Assembly: GCF_037975245.1 (NCBI RefSeq)
Contig: NC_092569.1
Location: 13,437,001 to 13,501,000, forward strand
Source of the DNA: Apostichopus japonicus
Lineage: Eukaryota; Echinodermata; Holothuroidea; Aspidochirotida; Stichopodidae
Reading direction: 5' to 3'
DNA: 64,000 nucleotides
The notes beneath the pieces are model-generated. The model was given only the letters and a program-made list of their open reading frames with translations. It made no database searches and was not told where the DNA came from. This document shows, piece after piece, positions 49,020 to 58,294 of this stretch. A program made the position numbers and the translations under genes. Position 1 is the first letter of the stretch. Each line of letters opens with the position of its first letter.

Positions 49020-50343
49020 TCACACCAACACATAAATACAGATACATACACTAATACACATATATGTTTAAATATACACATAGAGCAAACAAACAATGAC
49101 ACAAAGAAACAGCAGAGAATGTCCATGTTCGATTTTGTCAGACATCTCAACCTTCGTAATACTTGTTTCGTCATATTTTTAACTAATTCTGTATCTTACT
49201 ATATATTAGTATTACACGTTATTGCTTGTAATTTTAACATTTTGAACTTGCAATTCAGTGATTAGTAAAAATTACGTCCCTGTTATATTACATATCCATA
49301 CTGAAGTAAATGGTATTTCACACCACACCACACCACACCGCACAACACCACGTCACGTCAAACTGCGTCATCTATCATACCACACCGCTTCGTGCCATAC
49401 AGACCACACCCCACCACATGGCATGACTCTCTTCAACGCTGCATACCATACGACACCACACCACACCACATCCCATATCATACCTTATCAAAAAGTTGCA
49501 CCAAGTCACCTACCATTCCCCTCGCATCATACACATACCATATCACATAACACATTACACCAAGCCACACCACATACCAAATCACATCACACGCCACCAC
49601 GTCACGCCACGTCATATCATATTACATCCCGTGCCTTCCCATTATCGTATGATTGACCTGACTTGACATTTCACCTGACTTTTAAAAGTTTAACATTTGA
49701 CCTGTTGCTTTTGCAACGTGTAACATATGCATTAGTAAACAAATGTAACTTAAAATGTTATTTCTCTTGTTTATTGATCGTTATCAAACATAATTCCGCA
49801 GTTATCAGATTAATTGTGGAATTACCTCGGCATGAACTAATTCGCAAATAAAAAGCTAGATTAAAACTGTAGTTCCTGCCGTCGTAAGATTATTGGTGCA
49901 TCATTTAAAATAAAACGGAAAAGAACTTCATCATTTCCATACAGAGAAACGATGTTCATTTGCTGCAGGGTGATGCAAATTACATAAAAGTACAAAACCA
50001 ACTACACGGATACCAAATCTTTGCCGTCTAAGAGACAGGATTATCCTAGTCTAACGTCAATCATCTGATATTAACTTTACCTATCTTCATGCAATTCTTC
50101 CCAGTGAATCCAGTTGTACAATCACATGAATAGTCTTCCGTCATTTCGTCATTCATATAACATGTGCCTCCATTCAAACACGGGTTGGGGACACAAGGAT
50201 CTGTCATCGAGAGAAATATCGAAAGGAACTCAGCTTTGAAATATTATTGATACGATTACAATAGAATAGAGGAGACATAACATATATAACAGTAACTGTA
50301 CATAAAGCCCCGGATGAAGCACACAAAGATAGAAGAAGAAAAT

Positions 50344-50413
<70 letters not shown>

Positions 50414-50498
50414 TAATATATATATATATATATATTCATATATGCATATATATATATATATATATAAATTAATATATATATATATATATATTCATATA

Positions 50499-50538
<40 letters not shown>

Positions 50539-53500
50539 GTATTCATATACGCACACACATATGTATGTGTTGAAGGACAATTAAGAGATCTCCTATTTCC
50601 AATTATTCAAGCTCATGTTTCATGCTTGTAATCTTAACATGAATTTGGTTCTGCATTGATAAATTACATTATAGAAATCGTTATATCGTGGTAGTCCATG
50701 ATGCTACGGAGCAAACTCCCCACCCAACCCAATTAGTTCTGAACAAATGAAAGCATGGGCTACGAGTATTACTTAAAAATGACTGTAATGGGTTCTTTTT
50801 CAAACATAATTGTTCTTATGTCCTCCTCTTTGTATTTTGTTTTTGGTCCGAGAACGTCATAGTATCACAGACACATTTCGGCTAAATACTTACTTTCTAT
50901 GCAAGTGACTCCGGTGAACCTGTAGGGCATACATATAACCCTGGCTTGTTCTGTTACATGTCCCTCTGTAACCCTCCGTTACCCTCCGGAATTAATCATG
51001 AGTAAAGTTATCCACTAATAAGAATATAAGCATATGCAACGCATATGGTTAATGTAATAGTAATTTAGTTATTTATCTTACCCTTGGTACAACTTGGTTC
51101 AAGAAAGCCATTAGGACACACACATGAGAACGTGTCGGATGTATGAATGCAGACACCACCGTTTAGACAGGGATCGGAATCACAAGGATATACTTCAAAA
51201 GAAACAACGAACAAACAAGCACAAGTTAGACCGTAATTATGTCATATAACTATAAAATTTCGATGTTACTGAACAGTACAATTCCATAGCAGATCATTCA
51301 TTACACTTCAATTCAAATGATAAAGACACAAGTAGAACAGTCAGATTTGAACATATCCAATATGCTTGTTGCATTTGATTAAACTAAAATTCAAAACGTG
51401 TCTAGAAGATTACCAATTAAGTAATTTGGTGTTGAAAGCTAACAGATTGACTTACTTTCAACAATTATCACCTTATGATGAGTAAATCTCGTAATTTTGG
51501 GGGAAAAATTTCGTTTACCAGCTACTTCTGAGTAGTATTGTTTTTAGCGCTTTAAATCTGCTGTAATTGTTGCTATCAAAAGAGCCAAAGCGATTTGTGT
51601 ATTCTTACTTAGATGAAAGTTTGAAAAAAAAAAAATTGTGATTCCAAACAAAATCGTTGTTCCGGTTTTGAATATTTCCTAGGGAAAGAGGGGTTGCTTA
51701 TACTGTAAGATTATGTCAACATCGAGAGAATGTAAAATGCTTCAGATCGTAGTGACACTATTAGTCAGGTGGCTTAGCAACTTTAACGTTACCGGCCGGA
51801 CAAAAGTACCAAATTTGGCATGGAGTTTCTTTTCGACCTATCTATCGATTTTATCCGTGGAACCCACTTTATCGGTTCCGATTTTTCAAGATGGCGGCCA
51901 AAATCCAAGAATGCCGCCAGAAAAAAAGGAAATGTCATATGTCTGGCTGTAAAAATCGGAGATGAACAAATGAGAGGTCAATTCAGGTGTTTCCGAGCTC
52001 ACTGAAACAGATGATGGTCATGGTATATTGCTTGGGCCACCCACTTCCAAGATGGCGGCCAGAATCTAAGATGGCCCCCTGGAAAAAGGAAATTTCATAT
52101 ATATTCATTCCCCAGACCCCTGTGCCCTTTTCTGATCGGGACCATCAAACCTTCCGTCCTCAAACGTGTAAATGAAACCGGGCTAGCACCCTGATTATAT
52201 GTTATGGCTGGTATTCTTATTGTGTCACTTTGGCTTAGGAAGTCACTTAGGACCTATTGGGGAACTTTGAGGTGTGATCGACCGAAGATAGAAACTGTCG
52301 CAAAGCCCGTTATTATATGGGAGTTACGACTGATTACATTGAGTCAACTATATAATAGGGTAACCTGAGGGAAAACCGACCGTGACACAATAAGAATACC
52401 AGCCATAACATATAGTCAGGGTGCTAGCCCGGTTTCATTTACACGTTTGAGGACGGAAGGTTTGATGGTCCCGATCAGAAAAGGGCACAGGGGGTCTGGG
52501 GATTGAATATATAAAATTTCCTTTTTTCCATGGGGCCATCTTGAATTCTGGCCGCCATCTTGGAAGTGGGTGGCCCAAGCAACATACCATGACCATCATC
52601 TGTTTCAGTGAGCTCGGAAACACCTTAATTGACCCCTCATTTGTTCATCTCCGATTTTAACCCCAGATATATGACATTTCCTTTTTTTCTGGCGGCCATC
52701 TTGGATTTTGGCCACCATCTTGGAAGTGGGTTACTCAAGCAACATGCCATGATCATCTTCTGTTTCAGTGACCCCGGAAACACCTGAATTGACCCCTCAT
52801 TTGTTCATCTCCGATTTTTACAGCCAGATATATGACATTTCCTTCTTTTCTGGCGGCCATCTTGGATTTTGGCCGCCATCTTGAAAAATCGGAACCGATA
52901 AAGTGGGTTCCACGGATAAAATCGATAGATAGGTCGAAAAAAACTCCATGCCAAATTTGGTACTTTTGTCCGGCCGGTAACGTTAAGCCCCGAAATTGTT
53001 GGCAAGCCACCTCACTATATGACCTTAGATAATACATCATTACAAAATGAAAGCTACCAGGAGCGACTTAAACTATAGGATATCTCCGAAACGTCACGTC
53101 ACGTCCATACTTCACCACACCACACCACACCACATGCCACCACGTCACGTCACATCACATCACGTTACTTCCTGTGCCTTCTCAATATCGTACGATATAC
53201 CTGACGTCAAACAAAATGACTTGAAATTTCACCTGACTTTTAAAAGTTTAACGTTTGACATGTTGCTTTTGCAACGCGTAACATCTGTCGTCAGATTATT
53301 GCTTGCATCATTTAAAATAAAACGAGACAGAACTACAGAGGAATGAAATAAATATTTTGCAGGGTGATGCAAATTAGGTAATAAGTACAAAACCAACAAC
53401 GGATACCGAGCCTGTGCGTTACAGGGATAGGATAATGCTAGTCTAACGTCATTTATCTGATCATAACTTTACCTGGATCCGTGCAGTTCTCCCCAGTGAA

Positions 53501-56002
53501 TCCAGTTGTACAACTACATGAATAGTCCTCCGTCATTACGTCATTCATACATGTGCCTCCATTCAAACACGGGTTGGGGTCGCAAGGATCTGTGATGATC
53601 GAGCGAAAAATCGATAAGAACTAAGCCTTGAAATAATATAAAAATAATAACCCTGTTTCTCTTCTAAAAAAACATATTGTCATACTCTGTTATTATCGCT
53701 CTGCATCCCCATATAGCCATTATGGAGTTTCAAGACATAATAGAACAGTTATATAGTTGTATATCTTACCCTCGGTACATCTTGGTCCAACAAAGCCATT
53801 AGGACAGCTACATAAGAACATATCAGATATATGAAGGCAGACACCACCGTTCAGACAAGGATTGGAATCGCAAGGGTACCCTCCGGAAGAAACAACAAAT
53901 AAACAAGCACAAAGTTAGACAGTATTTAAATTTTAAAATTTGATAAAGTTTCGATGTTACTGAACGGTAAAATCCCATAGCAGATCATTTATTACACTTC
54001 CATTTAAATGATAAAGAAGCAAATAGAATAGTCAGTTTTGAACATATTCAATATGCTTGTTGCATTTGATTGAAACTAAAAAAGACCACACCACACCACA
54101 TGGAATCACTCTCTTCAACGCTGCATATACACCACACCATATCACACCACACTGCATATCACAAATTACCGCAAAGTTGCACTACGTTACCTACCATTCC
54201 ACCTCGTATCATCCACATATACCACACCACATCAAATACCACATTACACCTAGCCACACCACACTGCATATCACATCACATCGTATCACGTCACTTCGTA
54301 TCATGTCACGTACCACACCGCACCAAACCACAACACATGCCACCACATCACGTCACATCACGTCACGTCATATCACATTACATCCCGTCCCTTCTCAATA
54401 TCGTATGATAGACCTGACGTCAAACAAAATGACTTGAAATTTCACCTGACTTGCAAAACTTTAACGTTTGACCTGTTGCGTTTGCAACGCGTAACATATG
54501 CATTGGTAAACAAATGTGCCCTAAAATTGTATTTCTTTTGCTTATGGATCGTCATCAAAAAATATATTATGGATTTACCTCGGCATGAACTAATTCACAT
54601 ATTATAAGCTAGATTGAAATTGTAGTTGCTGCCGTCGTAAGATTATTTGCTTGCATCATTTTAAACGAAACAGAACTACATCATTTCCATGCAGAGAAAA
54701 GATATTCATTTGGCGCAGGAGTGAATCAAATTACGTAATAGTACAAAACCAAATATACGGATACCAAATCTGTGCCGTTACGGAGACAGGATTATCCTGG
54801 TCCAACGTCATTCATCTGATATTATAACTTTACCTGGATCCGTGCAGTTCTTCCCAATGAATCCAGTTGTACAATCACATGAATAGTCCTCCGTCATTAC
54901 GTCATTCATACATGTGCCTCCATTCAAACACGGGTTGGGGTTGCAAAGATCTGTCATGATCGAGAGAAATATCGAAAGGAACTCAGCTTTGAAATATTAT
55001 TGATACGATTACAATAGAATATAACACTAATGATATACTATATAAATGGCCAAGACATTAATAATACAAAAACATATTGTGTGTGATTTGACGAGACGGT
55101 ACCTCATGTATGCCGTAGCCGCATATTGGGAGGGGGAGGAGTGGGGGTGATTGCAAAAAGTACAAAATGCTACATAGGAAAAACGTTGAAAGGAAACTTT
55201 TAAGAATCAGCTGAAGAATTGGTCATTTTTGTGCGAATGAAGTACATTTCGAGAAAGTTAATACTGTTGCGGATTAAGGTATCATAATGATCAGTTCTGA
55301 AGGAGATTATTTACGTGGACAGGGTACAGGATCAGGTTTGACATGTCTACAACATTTAATAATAATAATCGGAAGTTAAACTGGGAAGCTATAGAACGGT
55401 AACGTTTGCTGTTCAAATCCCTAATACTGGAGCAGTAAGGGGGTTCGGAAGGACCTATTTTGTAAAACAAAGATATTTTTTTCCTGGAGGGGGAGGGGGA
55501 GGGGGAGGCAAACAAATATAGAGGGAAGTTAGTCCCCCACCCCTCCGTTCCTAACTCACGGTTTTATATATATATATATATAAATAAATATATTGATATA
55601 TATGTAAATATAAATATATATTAATATATATGTAAATATTAATATATATTAATATATATGTAAATATAAATATATATTAATATATATGTAAATATAAATA
55701 TAGATTAATATATATGTAAATATATATCTATCCATCTATATAAATATATATATATATATATATCTATATATCTATCTATCTATCTATCTATATCTATATA
55801 TATATATATATATATATATATCTATATATCTATCTATATATATATATATATATATAGATAGATAGATAGATAGATAGATATATATATATATATATATATA
55901 TACATAAATATGTCAATATAAATATATATCTATCCATCTATATAAATATATATATATATATATATCTATATATATATATTTAGTTATATATATATCTATA
56001 TA

Positions 56003-56048
<46 letters not shown>

Positions 56049-58129
56049 ATGAATATGGCTGCAAGTGAATACGGGTCTTAAAAAAAACATGTTCGTACCT
56101 TTTAAATTGTTTGGTGGGGGGGGGGGGAAGGTTATTTTCAAATGCCATCCTCTCAAAACCTGTGATACAAATGAGTATATGCTTGTTGATTTGGTGTTTA
56201 ACGTTTTCGGGTTATTTCCGACAAATATTAAAAACATCTTGACCATTCTGTTAACGTACGATCAACTGCCCACTACGAGTTAAAATGCTCGTTATTCTAG
56301 TTTCTCTTGATATTGTATATGTTATACAAAACAGACAGAGGTATAACATTCGTTTCCGGTTGTCGTTTACAGCAAATTCTCTCCGTACACTACACGCGTT
56401 CGCCAGTATTGCCAAAAGCAAACAGAGAGCAACTCGAGTTTCGGGAATTAAACATATGACGTATACAGTCCGAGACTGTGAGTTGCTTTACGCAAAGCCT
56501 GTACTTGGAAATCTTCCGGAATTGATAATGAGTATTGTAAGTCAGTAACAAGAATATAGGCATTTGCAAGTTTGTTTAGACATAAGTTTGTCTTGGATGC
56601 TGCATTGACCTTGACTTGTTGTATTCAAGATCGTCGACATTAAGTCTCGGAGAAGTTTGTAACTGGTTAATTTAATAGAGGGAGAATAAACCCCGTCTCT
56701 ATACTAAACAACTACATTTTCATACTCTGTTATGATCGCTCTATATCCCCATATATCCCTTTTGGAGTTCCAAGACATAATAGAACAGTTATGTAGTTAT
56801 GTATCTTACCCTTGGTACATCTTGGTTGAAGGAAGTCCTCATTACAGAGACAGAAGAACATGTCAGATGATTCAAAGCAGACACCATTGTTCAAACAGGT
56901 TGCGGAATCACAAAGGGAAACTCCCGAAGAAACAAAAACAAACAAGCACAAAGTTAGACGGTAATTATCTGATATAAATATAAAATTTGGTATAGTTTCG
57001 ATGTTACTGAACAGTAAAATCCCATAGCAAATCATTAATTACACTTCAATTCAAATGATAAAGAAACAAGTAGAACAGTCAGTTTTGAACATATTCAATA
57101 TGCTTGGTGCATCTGATTAAAACTAAAATTCAAAACGTATCTAGAAGATTACCAATTAAGTCATTTGGTGGTAAAAGCTTACAGATTGACTTACTTTCAA
57201 CAATCTTCACCATATGTTAAGTAAATCCTGCAAGTTTTTTTTTTTTAAATTTCGTTTACTAGATGCTTTTGAGTAGAATTGTTTTTAGCTCTTTGAAACC
57301 GCTGTAATTGTTGCTTTCAAAAGAGTGAAAGCGATTTGTGTATTCTAACTTAGAGTGACAAAAGTTGAAAGTTTGGGAAAATTTAATAAATAATTGTGAT
57401 TCCAAACAAATCGTTGTTCCGGTTTTGAATATTTCCTAGGGAAAGAGGTGTTCCTGCACTGTAAGATTATGTCAATATTGATTTTGTCCTTTATTACATT
57501 GTTTATTTTCTTTAATGGAAGTGAGTATAGCAAGTGCTATATACTTAAACTATTCAAGCTCTTAACGTGACCTCATGTTGGCATGGGTTTCCAGTGTTAA
57601 AACTGTCATCATTCTACCTTCAAATTGTCAAGAAACACAGAGGAGAATGTAGAAAGGTTCAGATCGTAGTGACACTATGACGTTAGATAATTTATCATTA
57701 CAAATGAAAGCTATACCAGACACGACTTAAACTATAGAATATCTCCGAAACGGAGCAAGATTTTGTTAGTTTGGGTGTTACTCACATAGATCTCTGTTAT
57801 ACAAGTTAAAGTCCCTTTTCCGGTTTGTGTTTTCGTTGAATACAACGATTGTTTGTTTTACATCTGTTAATTAACACAATACCCCAAAATAATTATCAAA
57901 ATGAAAGTCTTGTATTAGTGAAAATTAGTGAAAATTCAAGTCTACAAGTTGATTTGAAGTCTCTTTCGAATATTCATGTCTGGAGTATACTTAATAAAAA
58001 ATATCAAAATATAGTATCTTTTCTATGCAGACTGTAGACACACTTACCTTGACTGGTTACTTGTTGAGAAATGTAAGATAAAATGGTCATAAAAATACAC
58101 CAATTTCTAATTCTTGATGCCTGCTCCAT
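32781..58129 (-). CDS. Gene C: EGF-repeat single-pass membrane protein, expanded ectodomain, short tail
   Basis: The minus-strand model joins signal peptide 58048-58129; fourteen EGF exons at 56810, 54834, 53770, 53473, 51082, 50081, 47806, 43487, 41450, 40520, 40029, 39032, 38333 and 37316 (low-coordinate ends); microexon 35369-35398; transmembrane exon 33332-33437; and tail exon 32781-32973. From the N-terminus the EGF types run I-II-I-II-I-II-I-II-III-IV-IV-III-II-I. All extracellular exons are phase 1-1 and all have six cysteines. The expansion reflects repeated I-II pair duplication in the N-terminal half and a type IV duplication in the middle. The tail ends after 63 residues because of a frameshift. 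Introns hold a Penelope-like element and a large inverted-repeat element. The ordered EGF series recalls Notch or fibropellin-type proteins, but no orthologue is assigned. Confidence 0.72.
33332..33437 (-). CDS. Gene C transmembrane exon
   Basis: A 106-nt exon encodes [10 protein letters not shown], then span [20 protein letters not shown], then WYRSRR. Asn and Gln lie inside the predicted membrane helix. Splice sites are intact. Confidence 0.81.
33999..34073. repeat. (CTA)n trinucleotide microsatellite
   Basis: About 24 CTA/ACT units with one CTT interruption. The matching intron in gene A (about 880-900) has only a few units, so the expansion is specific to gene C. Confidence 0.9.
35369..35398 (-). 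CDS. Gene C 30-nt linker microexon
   Basis: TTTTACTGATTGCAG precedes 30 nt encoding [11 protein letters not shown] in phase 1-1, followed by G|GTAAGT. Both splice sites are strong and the phase fits the EGF series. It would form a short Pro/Thr linker before the membrane. Gene B has it with a dead donor, and gene A has lost the region. Confidence 0.6.
36264..36305 (-). pseudogene. 3' stub of a type III EGF exon, gene C
   Basis: The sequence TTCAACGGAGTCACTTGCTC then AGAAAGTAAG matches the donor end of type III exons. The rest of the domain is absent. Confidence 0.5.
37041..37107 (-). pseudogene. Decayed type III EGF fragment, gene C
   Basis: This is the counterpart of 2951-3026 in gene A: a GACGTGTGCAAAAGCCAGGG core without cysteine framework or splice sites. 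Confidence 0.5.
37316..37426 (-). CDS. Gene C EGF exon 14 (type I)
   Basis: A 111-nt phase 1-1 exon encodes [12 protein letters not shown], then [11 protein letters not shown], then [12 protein letters not shown]. Six cysteines and splice sites are intact. It is the ectodomain's last EGF and is nearly identical to gene A 3228-3338. Confidence 0.86.
37615..37885. repeat. CACAT-type array, gene C (membrane-proximal)
   Basis: A period-5 array between exons 37316 and 38333. A CRE palindrome follows at 37914-37921. It matches 3530-3825. Confidence 0.85.
38333..38449 (-). CDS. Gene C EGF exon 13 (type II)
   Basis: A 117-nt phase 1-1 exon encodes [14 protein letters not shown], then [13 protein letters not shown], then [13 protein letters not shown]. 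Six cysteines are present. It is the orthologue-like copy of gene A 4274-4390. Confidence 0.87.
38615..38695. repeat. AAT/TA/CA compound microsatellite, gene C
   Basis: (AAT)n, then (TA)n, then (CA)n, ahead of the type III exon 39032 that gene A lacks. Confidence 0.85.
39032..39148 (-). CDS. Gene C EGF exon 12 (type III)
   Basis: A 117-nt phase 1-1 exon encodes [17 protein letters not shown], then [11 protein letters not shown], then [11 protein letters not shown]. It keeps all three O-glycan consensus motifs. The exon is absent from gene A, where a TA tract occupies its position. Confidence 0.86.
40029..40148 (-). CDS. Gene C EGF exon 11 (type IV, second copy)
   Basis: A 120-nt phase 1-1 exon encodes [18 protein letters not shown], then [10 protein letters not shown], then [13 protein letters not shown]. 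It differs from 40520-40639 at very few codons, which points to recent tandem duplication. Confidence 0.86.
40520..40639 (-). CDS. Gene C EGF exon 10 (type IV, first copy)
   Basis: A 120-nt phase 1-1 exon encodes [18 protein letters not shown], then [10 protein letters not shown], then [13 protein letters not shown]. It lies about 490 bp from its twin, and the intron around it is duplicated too. Confidence 0.86.
41450..41566 (-). CDS. Gene C EGF exon 9 (type III)
   Basis: A 117-nt phase 1-1 exon encodes [17 protein letters not shown], then [11 protein letters not shown], then [11 protein letters not shown]. Six cysteines are intact. It matches gene A 6517-6633. Confidence 0.86.
42400..43035. 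repeat. Expanded CACAT array with an 80-97-bp higher-order unit
   Basis: Five copies of a unit marked by GAGTTGCACCACGTCACCTA start near 42482, 42562, 42658, 42748 and 42845. The matching array in gene A (7450-7720) has one copy of the marker. Long open frames of His/Thr/Ser-rich sequence here are repeat artefacts. Confidence 0.88.
43487..43603 (-). CDS. Gene C EGF exon 8 (type II)
   Basis: A 117-nt phase 1-1 exon encodes [14 protein letters not shown], then [13 protein letters not shown], then [13 protein letters not shown]. It carries all three O-glycan consensus sites and matches gene A 8141-8257. Confidence 0.87.
44627..46780 (-). mobile_element. Penelope-like retroelement with GIY-YIG endonuclease, inactivated
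   Basis: Reading the minus strand: DDIVIKPAD followed by an in-frame stop (near 46710); a frame 46692-46447; then 46437-45850 with [38 protein letters not shown] and the catalytic FIDDIFMIW. These are the reverse-transcriptase motifs of Penelope-like elements. Further on, about 45318-44970 encodes [19 protein letters not shown] then [12 protein letters not shown], a GIY-YIG endonuclease (VIYLI and YVG as the paired motifs). Several frameshifts and a stop make it non-functional. It lies in a gene C intron, inside a TA microsatellite that is uninterrupted at the same place in gene A (9437-9521). Confidence 0.85.
44785..44811 (-). ncRNA. Hammerhead-ribozyme-like core in the Penelope-like element
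   Basis: On the minus strand: CTGAAGA (44811-44805), a stem GAGC/GCTC (44803-44800 and 44792-44789), then GAAA (44788-44785). This is the arrangement CUGANGA, stem II, GAAA of the hammerhead catalytic core. Penelope-like elements are known to carry such ribozymes. I cannot place stems I and III or the UH cleavage site with confidence, so activity is not claimed. Confidence 0.4.
46778..46915. repeat. TA/TATAC microsatellite right of the Penelope-like element
   Basis: (TA)n with TACTATATA variants. Together with the short TA tract at 44614-44626 it brackets the insertion. Confidence 0.85.
47806..47916 (-). CDS. Gene C EGF exon 7 (type I)
   Basis: A 111-nt phase 1-1 exon encodes [12 protein letters not shown], then [11 protein letters not shown], then [12 protein letters not shown]. 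Six cysteines are present. The acceptor TTTTGGAG and donor G|GTAAG are intact. Confidence 0.86.
49318..49630. repeat. CACAT-type array, gene C
   Basis: A period-5 array downstream of type II exon 50081. The CRE palindrome seen in the sister cassettes has been lost here. Confidence 0.83.
50081..50200 (-). CDS. Gene C EGF exon 6 (type II)
   Basis: A 120-nt phase 1-1 exon encodes [14 protein letters not shown], then [14 protein letters not shown], then [13 protein letters not shown]. One extra codon (Tyr) follows C3. The usual TDPG end is replaced by MKIG. Six cysteines are intact. Confidence 0.85.
50349..50535. repeat. TA microsatellite with a tandem 70-bp substructure
   Basis: Long (TA)n tracts. 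A segment containing AAATTAATATATA and TTCATATATGCATA appears twice in tandem, which shows local duplication of the tract. Confidence 0.85.
50890..50990 (-). pseudogene. Decayed type III EGF exon, gene C
   Basis: The donor end TTCACCGGAGTCACTTGCAT then AGAAAGTAAG survives. A one-base deletion in the preceding codons and loss of the N-terminal half break the domain. It parallels 27053-27150 in gene B. Confidence 0.65.
51082..51192 (-). CDS. Gene C EGF exon 5 (type I)
   Basis: A 111-nt phase 1-1 exon encodes [14 protein letters not shown], then [11 protein letters not shown], then [12 protein letters not shown]. Six cysteines are intact, with a TTTTGAAG acceptor and G|GTAAG donor. The open frame is too short to stand out without the splice sites. 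Confidence 0.83.
51762..53017. mobile_element. 1.26-kb foldback DNA transposon with long inverted arms
   Basis: The left arm (51762-52227) and right arm (about 52382-53017) are inverted copies that start TAGT(C/G)AGGTGGCTT. A roughly 155-bp centre separates them. The right arm contains an extra direct duplication of about 165 bp. Paralogous introns (10973-11012, 57660-57700) show the uninterrupted target GACACTATGAC. The flanks here are GACACTAT and TATGACC, so the target duplication is TA or TAT. There is no transposase frame. The superfamily is uncertain. Confidence 0.82.
53095..53165. repeat. Short CACAT-type array, gene C
   Basis: A truncated array beside the foldback transposon, with a CRE palindrome at 53202-53209, belonging to type II exon 53473. 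Confidence 0.8.
53473..53589 (-). CDS. Gene C EGF exon 4 (type II)
   Basis: A 117-nt phase 1-1 exon encodes [14 protein letters not shown], then [13 protein letters not shown], then [13 protein letters not shown]. Six cysteines are intact. Only 180 bp separate it from the preceding type I exon, an unusually short intron for this locus. Confidence 0.86.
53770..53880 (-). CDS. Gene C EGF exon 3 (type I)
   Basis: A 111-nt phase 1-1 exon encodes [14 protein letters not shown], then [11 protein letters not shown], then [12 protein letters not shown]. Six cysteines are present, with a TTCCGGAG acceptor and G|GTAAG donor. Confidence 0.84.
54085..54385. repeat. CACAT-type array, gene C (N-terminal)
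   Basis: A period-5 array belonging to type II exon 54834, with a CRE palindrome at 54415-54422. Confidence 0.85.
54834..54950 (-). CDS. Gene C EGF exon 2 (type II)
   Basis: A 117-nt phase 1-1 exon encodes [14 protein letters not shown], then [13 protein letters not shown], then [13 protein letters not shown]. Six cysteines are present. Ile replaces Thr in GF(T)G, removing the O-GlcNAc acceptor residue. Confidence 0.86.
55563..56043. repeat. Compound TA/TATC/TAAA microsatellite
   Basis: About 480 bp of (TA)n mixed with ATATATGTAAATAT units, (TATC)n and its complement (GATA)n at 55856-55880. The TATC and GATA tracts face each other and could form a long hairpin. Confidence 0.88.
56810..56920 (-). 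CDS. Gene C EGF exon 1 (type I)
   Basis: A 111-nt phase 1-1 exon encodes [14 protein letters not shown], then [11 protein letters not shown], then [12 protein letters not shown]. Six cysteines are intact. Like gene B's first EGF it has CDSATC instead of CDSNPC, so these two first-EGF exons share ancestry. Confidence 0.84.
58048..58129 (-). CDS. Gene C exon 1: signal peptide
   Basis: The 82-nt coding part encodes [11 protein letters not shown], a hydrophobic core (IFMTILSYI), then SQQVTSQ, and a G|GTAAGT donor in phase 1. Confidence 0.76.
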
Positions 58130-58294
58130 GCTGCTTATGATGGCAGAAAATTAGTCACCGTTTACGAATGAAAGATTTTGTATAAGGTAAGAATAAAACT
58201 ACCCAAAACAAAAACAGGCACTTATCCACCGTAACTGCACACAAAGCTATATTGCCTACATACATAAGCTATAAGAGAAAGATAATATGCATAG

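Noticed and set aside
51713-52175. Short open frames over the foldback element
   Set aside because: Mirror-image frames occur in both arms, so they reflect the inverted repeat rather than a gene.
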